Source: Phyllobacteriaceae bacterium
GTDB lineage: Bacteria; Pseudomonadota; Alphaproteobacteria; Rhizobiales; Rhizobiaceae
Assembly: GCA_023954255.1 (NCBI GenBank)
Contig: JAMLIH010000017.1
Coordinates: 1 to 47,686, forward strand
Length of the DNA stretch: 47,686 nt
Direction: 5' to 3'
A model generated the notes under the pieces. The model was not told where the DNA came from. It saw only the letters and a list, made by a program, of their open reading frames with translations, and did no database searches. Each line of letters opens with the position of its first letter. Positions within the stretch are counted from its first letter, which is position 1. The translations under genes and the position numbers were made by a program. Of the stretch, positions 43,397-47,686 are shown piece by piece.

Positions 43397-44176
43397 ATGG
43401 ATTTGGGCATCGCCGGACGCATGGCGATCGTGTGCGCGGGAAGCCGCGGGCTGGGGCGCGGCTGTGCCGAGCATCTGGCAGATGCCGGCTGCACCGTCTT
43501 CCTCAACGGGCGCAACCCGGAAGTGACCAATCAGACGGCGCGCAAAATACAGGAGCGCACCGGCTCCAGGGTCGTCGCCGTGCTGGGCGACATTTCCGAT
43601 CCGAAGACGCAGATGCACCTGCTCGATGCCTGCCCGGAGCCCGACATCCTGGTCAACAACAATGGCGGGCCGCCGCCGCGCGACTTCCGTGAACTCGACC
43701 GCGAGGCGATGCTGGAGGGTGTGGTGCAGAACATGGTCACCCCCATCGAGCTGATCCAGAAGTCGCTCGACGGCATGGTGAAGCGCAAGTTCGGCCGCAT
43801 CGTCAACATCACCTCGCTGTCGGTCTATACGGCGGTTGCAGGCCTCGACCTTTCCTCCGGCGCGCGGGCCGGACTGACGGCCTTTCTCGGCGGTATTGCA
43901 CGCAGCGTGGCGAAGGATAATGTCACCATCAACCAGATTCTGCCCGGCAAGATGGACACCGACCGCATCCGCTCCAATCTCGAATTCGTCGCCAAAGCCA
44001 GGGGAACAAGCGTGGATGAGGAGCAGGCTGCCGCCGTTGCCGCAATTCCGGCAGGCCGGTTCGGCACGCCAAGCGAGTTCGGCGCGCTCTGTGCCTTTCT
44101 GTGCTCGGCGCATGCCGGCTATCTGACGGGACAGAACCTGCTGATGGACGGCGGCTTGAATCAGAACGTATTCTGA
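43397..44176 (+). CDS. Atypical short-chain dehydrogenase-like protein
   Basis: SDR-fold protein of 259 residues, similar to FabG in layout but atypical at key points. The nucleotide loop reads CAGSRGLGRG (residues 14-23) instead of TGxxxGIG, and NNNGG replaces NNAG. The serine of the tetrad is present (NITSLS), but the YxxxK position aligns with SxxxR (SSGARAGLTAF). This matches a described SDR subgroup that resembles beta-ketoacyl-ACP reductases but lacks the full motifs, so redox activity is doubtful. GAGAGGG lies before the ATG at 43397. It is divergent from plcP and could share its PHO box. Confidence 0.85.
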   Translation: MDLGIAGRMAIVCAGSRGLGRGCAEHLADAGCTVFLNGRNPEVTNQTARKIQERTGSRVVAVLGDISDPKTQMHLLDACPEPDILVNNNGGPPPRDFRELDREAMLEGVVQNMVTPIELIQKSLDGMVKRKFGRIVNITSLSVYTAVAGLDLSSGARAGLTAFLGGIARSVAKDNVTINQILPGKMDTDRIRSNLEFVAKARGTSVDEEQAAAVAAIPAGRFGTPSEFGALCAFLCSAHAGYLTGQNLLMDGGLNQNVF

Positions 44177-44207
44177 TTGTACAACAGAGTTTTAAAGAGT
44201 TTTCTTA

Positions 44208-46532
44208 ATGTCAGATACCGATAGCAGCAAGAACAAGAAACCTTCCGGCTACAAGCCTGCGAGCGAGTTGGAGGAGGCAGCGCTTCACTTCCACCGCTAT
44301 CCCCATCCGGGCAAGCTGGCGATCGTGCCGTCGAAGCCGCTCGGCAACCAGCGTGACCTGGCACTGGCCTATTCGCCCGGCGTCGCCGCCCCCTGCCTGC
44401 ACATTGCCGACGATCCCTCGGTGGTCGCCGACTATACCGCGCGCGGCAACCTGGTGGCCGTCATCTCCAACGGCACCGCCGTGCTCGGCCTCGGCAATAT
44501 CGGCCCGCTCGCCTCCAAGCCGGTGATGGAGGGCAAGGCCGTCCTGTTCAAAAAATTCGCCGGGGTCGATGTGTTCGACATCGAGGTCGACGAGACCGAC
44601 GTGGCCAAGTTCTGCGACGTGGTGGCGGCGCTCGAACCGACCTTCGGCGGCATCAACCTCGAGGACATCAAGGCGCCGGAATGTTTCGAGGTCGAAAAGC
44701 GCCTGCGCGAACGGATGAACATTCCGGTCTTTCACGACGACCAGCACGGCACGGCGATCATCGCGGCTGCGGCCATTCTCAACGGGCTTGAGCTTGCCGG
44801 AAAGCAGCTTTCAGACACCAAGATCGTTGCCTCGGGCGCGGGTGCGGCCTCCATTGCCTGCCTCAACATCCTGGTCTCGCTCGGCGCCAACCGCGACAAT
44901 ATCTGGGTCGCAGATTCGGCAGGCGTCATCTACAAGGGTCGCAAGGAGCGCATGGACCCCTACAAGGAGGCCTATGCCAAGGACACTAATGCCCGCAGCC
45001 TGACCGACATCATGGAAGGCGCGGATGTTTTCCTCGGCCTTTCTTCCGCCGGCATCCTGAAGCCTGAAATGCTGAAGGAAATGGCCGAAAGGCCGATGGT
45101 GATGGCGCTTGCCAACCCGACGCCGGAAATCATGCCGGAAGTCGCCATGGAAGCGCGGCCCGACGCGATGATCTGTACCGGACGGTCGGATTATCCCAAC
45201 CAGGTCAACAACGTGTTGTGTTTCCCGTTCATCTTCCGCGGCGCGCTCGACTGCGGCGCAACGACGATCAACGAGGAAATGAAGCTCGCAGCCGTTCAGG
45301 CCATCGCAGAACTTGCCAAGGCGGAGCCTGCCGATGCGACCGCCATGCCCGGCGGCATGACGCCCAAGCGTTTCGGGCCGGATTACCTCATCCCCTCGCC
45401 TTTCGATCAGCGGCTCATCCTGCGCATTGCGCCCGCCGTCGCGGAAGCGGCGATGAAAAGCGGCGTTGCCACCCGGCCGATCGAGGACCTCAAGGCCTAT
45501 CAGGACGAACTCAACCAGATCGTCTTCCGTTCCGGCCTGATCATGAAGCCGATCATCGAAAAGGCCCGCTCGCAACCCAAGCGGGTCATCTATGCCGATG
45601 GCGAGGACGAGCGCGTGTTGAGAGCCGCCCAGGTCGGCATCGAGGAACATGCCTTCATTCCGATCCTCGTCGGCAGGCCCAAGGTGATCGAGAAGCGGCT
45701 GTCGCAGTTCGGCCTGACGATGAAGCCGGGAACGGATTTCGAGGTCATCAATCCGCAGAGCGATCCGCGCTATCAGGATTATGTGCACGACTACATGGTG
45801 CTGACGGGCCGTCGGGGCACGACGCCGGAAACGGCGCGCCTTCTGGTGCGCACCAACACCACGGTGATCGCCGCACTCGCCGTGCATCGCGGTGATGCCG
45901 ATGCAATGATCTGCGGCCTCGAGGGACGGTTCTCGCGCCATCTGGAATATGTCCGCCAGATCATCGGGCTGGCGGAGGGTGTTACCGATGTGGCCGCCCT
46001 CAGCCTGCTGCTGACGCAGAACAAGGAAATGTTCCTGGCCGATACCCATGTGCGGGAGGAGCCGAGCGAGGACGAGATCGTCGCCACGACGCAGCTTGCC
46101 TGCCGCGCCATGCAGCGCTTCGGCATCCGGCCCAAGGCAGCGCTGCTGTCGTTTTCCGATTTCGGCTCGCGCGACACCCCTTCCACGCTGAAGATGCGGC
46201 GCGCCGCCGAACGCCTGCATGGCCTTGACCCGGATCTCGAGGTCGATGGCGAGATGCATGGCGATACCGCGCTTTCGCGGCTGATCCGCGACCGGGTGAT
46301 GCCGATGTCGCGGCTCAAGGGGCATGCCAACCTGCTGGTCTTCCCCAATCTGGATGCGGCCAACATCACCCTTTCGGTCGCCAAGCAGATGACCGACGGG
46401 CTGCAGGTCGGCCCGATCCTGCTGGGTGCGGCGAAAGCTGCCCATGTGCTGACGCCGGCAATCACCTCGCGCGGCGTCTTCAACATGTCGGCGATTGCCG
46501 CCGTTGACGCGATCCACCACCAGGAGGGGTGA
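44208..46532 (+). CDS. maeB: Malic enzyme with C-terminal phosphotransacetylase-like domain
   Basis: Oxidative decarboxylation of malate to pyruvate with NAD or NADP. The malic enzyme part covers about residues 1-430: [55 protein letters not shown] and the Rossmann loop [16 protein letters not shown]. The rest (about 440-774) is a phosphotransacetylase-like domain ([19 protein letters not shown] ... [12 protein letters not shown]), non-catalytic but allosteric in related enzymes. It has 774 residues, typical of rhizobial Dme and Tme; I cannot tell which cofactor is used. The ATG at 44208 is 31 bases after the SDR stop, with a weak ribosome site. Confidence 0.93.
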   Translation: MSDTDSSKNKKPSGYKPASELEEAALHFHRYPHPGKLAIVPSKPLGNQRDLALAYSPGVAAPCLHIADDPSVVADYTARGNLVAVISNGTAVLGLGNIGPLASKPVMEGKAVLFKKFAGVDVFDIEVDETDVAKFCDVVAALEPTFGGINLEDIKAPECFEVEKRLRERMNIPVFHDDQHGTAIIAAAAILNGLELAGKQLSDTKIVASGAGAASIACLNILVSLGANRDNIWVADSAGVIYKGRKERMDPYKEAYAKDTNARSLTDIMEGADVFLGLSSAGILKPEMLKEMAERPMVMALANPTPEIMPEVAMEARPDAMICTGRSDYPNQVNNVLCFPFIFRGALDCGATTINEEMKLAAVQAIAELAKAEPADATAMPGGMTPKRFGPDYLIPSPFDQRLILRIAPAVAEAAMKSGVATRPIEDLKAYQDELNQIVFRSGLIMKPIIEKARSQPKRVIYADGEDERVLRAAQVGIEEHAFIPILVGRPKVIEKRLSQFGLTMKPGTDFEVINPQSDPRYQDYVHDYMVLTGRRGTTPETARLLVRTNTTVIAALAVHRGDADAMICGLEGRFSRHLEYVRQIIGLAEGVTDVAALSLLLTQNKEMFLADTHVREEPSEDEIVATTQLACRAMQRFGIRPKAALLSFSDFGSRDTPSTLKMRRAAERLHGLDPDLEVDGEMHGDTALSRLIRDRVMPMSRLKGHANLLVFPNLDAANITLSVAKQMTDGLQVGPILLGAAKAAHVLTPAITSRGVFNMSAIAAVDAIHHQEG

Positions 46533-46536
46533 GCGC

Positions 46537-47686
46537 ATGGCAAAACGCCCCGACACGCTGCGCATTGCGATTGCGCAACTCAATCCCACCATGGGCGACA
46601 TTGCCGGCAATCTGGAACTTGCCCGCGAGGCAAGGGCCGACGCGGCACGCGGCCATGCCGATCTCGTCTTCTTCACCGAACTGTTCATTTCCGGCTATCC
46701 TCCGGAGGATCTGGTACGCAAGCCGGCCTTCCTGCGCGACTGCATGGCAGCCGTGGAAGAACTGGCGAAGGAAACCGCAGATGGCGGGCCGGGTGTCGTC
46801 ATCGGCTCGCCCTATGCGGAAGAAGGCAAGGTCTACAATGCCGTTGCCGTGCTGGATGACGGCAAGGTGCAGACCTGGCGGCTCAAGGTCGACCTGCCGA
46901 ACTATGGCGAATTCGATGAAAAGCGCGTCTTCGATGTGGGCCCGATGCCGGGCCCGGTCAATTTCCGCGGCGTGCGGCTCGGCATTCCCGTCTGCGAGGA
47001 CATCTGGGGCGAGATGGGCGTCTGCGAGACGCTGGCAGAAAGCGGCGCCGAAATCCTGCTCGTGCCCAACGGCTCGCCCTATTACCGCGACAAGATGGAT
47101 GTTCGCCAGCAGGTCGTTCTCAAGCAGATCATCGAAACCGGCCTGCCCATGGTCTATGCCAACCAGCTTGGCGGCCAGGACGAACTGATCTTCGACGGCG
47201 GCTCCTTCGTGATGAATGCCGACAAGACGCTGGCGGTCCAGATGAACCAGTTCGAGGCGAGCGTGGTGACCACCACGTGGAGGCGCGACGGCGACGCGTG
47301 GTCCTGCGACACGCACGCGCTCGCCCGCCTGCCCGATGCCGACGAGGGAGACTGGCGCGCCTGCGTGATGGGCCTGCGCGACTACGTCAACAAGAACGGC
47401 TTCAAGAACGTGGTGCTGGGCCTGTCCGGCGGCATCGATTCGGCGATTTGCGCTGCGATGAGCGTCGATGCGCTGGGCGAGGAACGGGTGCGCTGCATCA
47501 TGCTACCCTACAAATACACCTCCAGGGACAGCCTGAAGGATGCCGAGGAATGCGCCAAGCTGCTCGGCACACGCTATGAGGTGATCCCGATCGAGGCCCC
47601 GGTAAAGGGCTTTCACGCAGCGCTCAAGGATGCCTTCGACGGCACCGATGAGGGCGTGACCGAGGAGAACCTGCAATCGCGGACGC
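46537..47686 (+). CDS. nadE: Glutamine-dependent NAD+ synthetase, 3' end outside the window
   Basis: Last step of NAD synthesis: amidation of deamido-NAD with ammonia from glutamine. The N-terminal nitrilase-type glutaminase has its Glu-Lys-Cys triad at E48 (FFTELFISGYPPEDL), K117 (RLKVDLPNYGEFDEKR) and C153 (PVCEDIWG). The synthetase domain begins about residue 270 and has the pyrophosphate loop LGLSGGIDSA at residues 294-303. The visible part is 383 codons; the family has about 550-580, so roughly a third is missing. AGGAGGGG lies seven bases before the ATG at 46537, four bases after the malic enzyme stop, so the two genes are probably co-transcribed. Confidence 0.95.
   Translation, partial: MAKRPDTLRIAIAQLNPTMGDIAGNLELAREARADAARGHADLVFFTELFISGYPPEDLVRKPAFLRDCMAAVEELAKETADGGPGVVIGSPYAEEGKVYNAVAVLDDGKVQTWRLKVDLPNYGEFDEKRVFDVGPMPGPVNFRGVRLGIPVCEDIWGEMGVCETLAESGAEILLVPNGSPYYRDKMDVRQQVVLKQIIETGLPMVYANQLGGQDELIFDGGSFVMNADKTLAVQMNQFEASVVTTTWRRDGDAWSCDTHALARLPDADEGDWRACVMGLRDYVNKNGFKNVVLGLSGGIDSAICAAMSVDALGEERVRCIMLPYKYTSRDSLKDAEECAKLLGTRYEVIPIEAPVKGFHAALKDAFDGTDEGVTEENLQSRT

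Noticed and set aside
44811-46688. A 625-codon minus-strand frame opposite the malic enzyme gene
   Set aside because: The plus strand encodes a complete malic enzyme with all expected motifs. The opposite frame is a low-complexity Arg/His/Gly-rich shadow.

Overview
The window is dense chromosomal DNA of a high-GC alphaproteobacterium. The gene set points to the order Hyphomicrobiales (Rhizobiales): a PopZ-type pole organiser between valS and a TolC channel, a paired YcjX/YcjF-like membrane module, a plcP-agt lipid-remodelling pair, a CHASE2 adenylate cyclase beside a FecR-type sensor, a STAS-MlaE permease, and a two-domain malic enzyme. The family cannot be fixed from the sequence alone. No phage, transposon, CRISPR array or rRNA was seen. 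Both ends are cut inside genes (valS on the left, nadE on the right).

Layout. 1-6118, minus strand: valS, popZ, tolC and an isoaspartyl methyltransferase. 6216-6571: tRNA-Asn (minus) and tRNA-Cys (plus). 6791-11096, plus: a sulfur and housekeeping run of cysK, an AlaX-type tRNA editor, a GFA-family protein, 3-mercaptopyruvate sulfurtransferase, a GNAT acetyltransferase and a DUF1203 protein, closed by a strong bidirectional terminator. 11154-12889: alanine dehydrogenase and a divergent Lrp regulator. 13013-18023, plus: alpha/beta hydrolase, SixA-like phosphatase, YcjX, YcjF-like protein and an unknown exported protein. 18020-19801, minus: folP-folB-folK. 20005-24103: metallo-beta-lactamase-fold protein, FecR protein and CHASE2-adenylate cyclase. 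24128-27748, plus: photolyase, cyclopropane fatty acid synthase and a DUF922 lipoprotein. 27801-29160, minus: ferredoxin, an orphan Hpt protein and a small conserved protein. 29535-33686, plus: a 1383-residue membrane-anchored protein with a huge 11-residue repeat array. 33833-38006, minus: an Mla-type lipid transport operon (mlaE-mlaF-mlaD-lipoprotein). 38153-39136, plus: enolase-superfamily dipeptide epimerase. 39105-43239, minus: plcP, agt, threonine dehydratase-like gene and an MFS transporter. 43397 to the right end, plus: an atypical SDR, malic enzyme and NAD synthetase.

How the parts work together. Envelope and membrane-lipid homeostasis is the main theme: TolC, the Mla system, Cfa, the PlcP/Agt pair that swaps phospholipid for glycolipid, YcjX/YcjF, and the repeat protein. 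Three regulatory signals stand out. Four half-sites phased at 11 bp form a PHO box between plcP and the SDR gene. A perfect TGTGA-N6-TCACA site lies just upstream of the adenylate cyclase. A perfect TTAA-N7-TTAA CtrA-type site lies in the gap before the giant repeat protein. The best candidates for something under-described are the hendecad-repeat protein with its possible cell-cycle control, and the MBL/FecR/CHASE2-cyclase group, which could be a self-contained envelope-sensing cAMP module.
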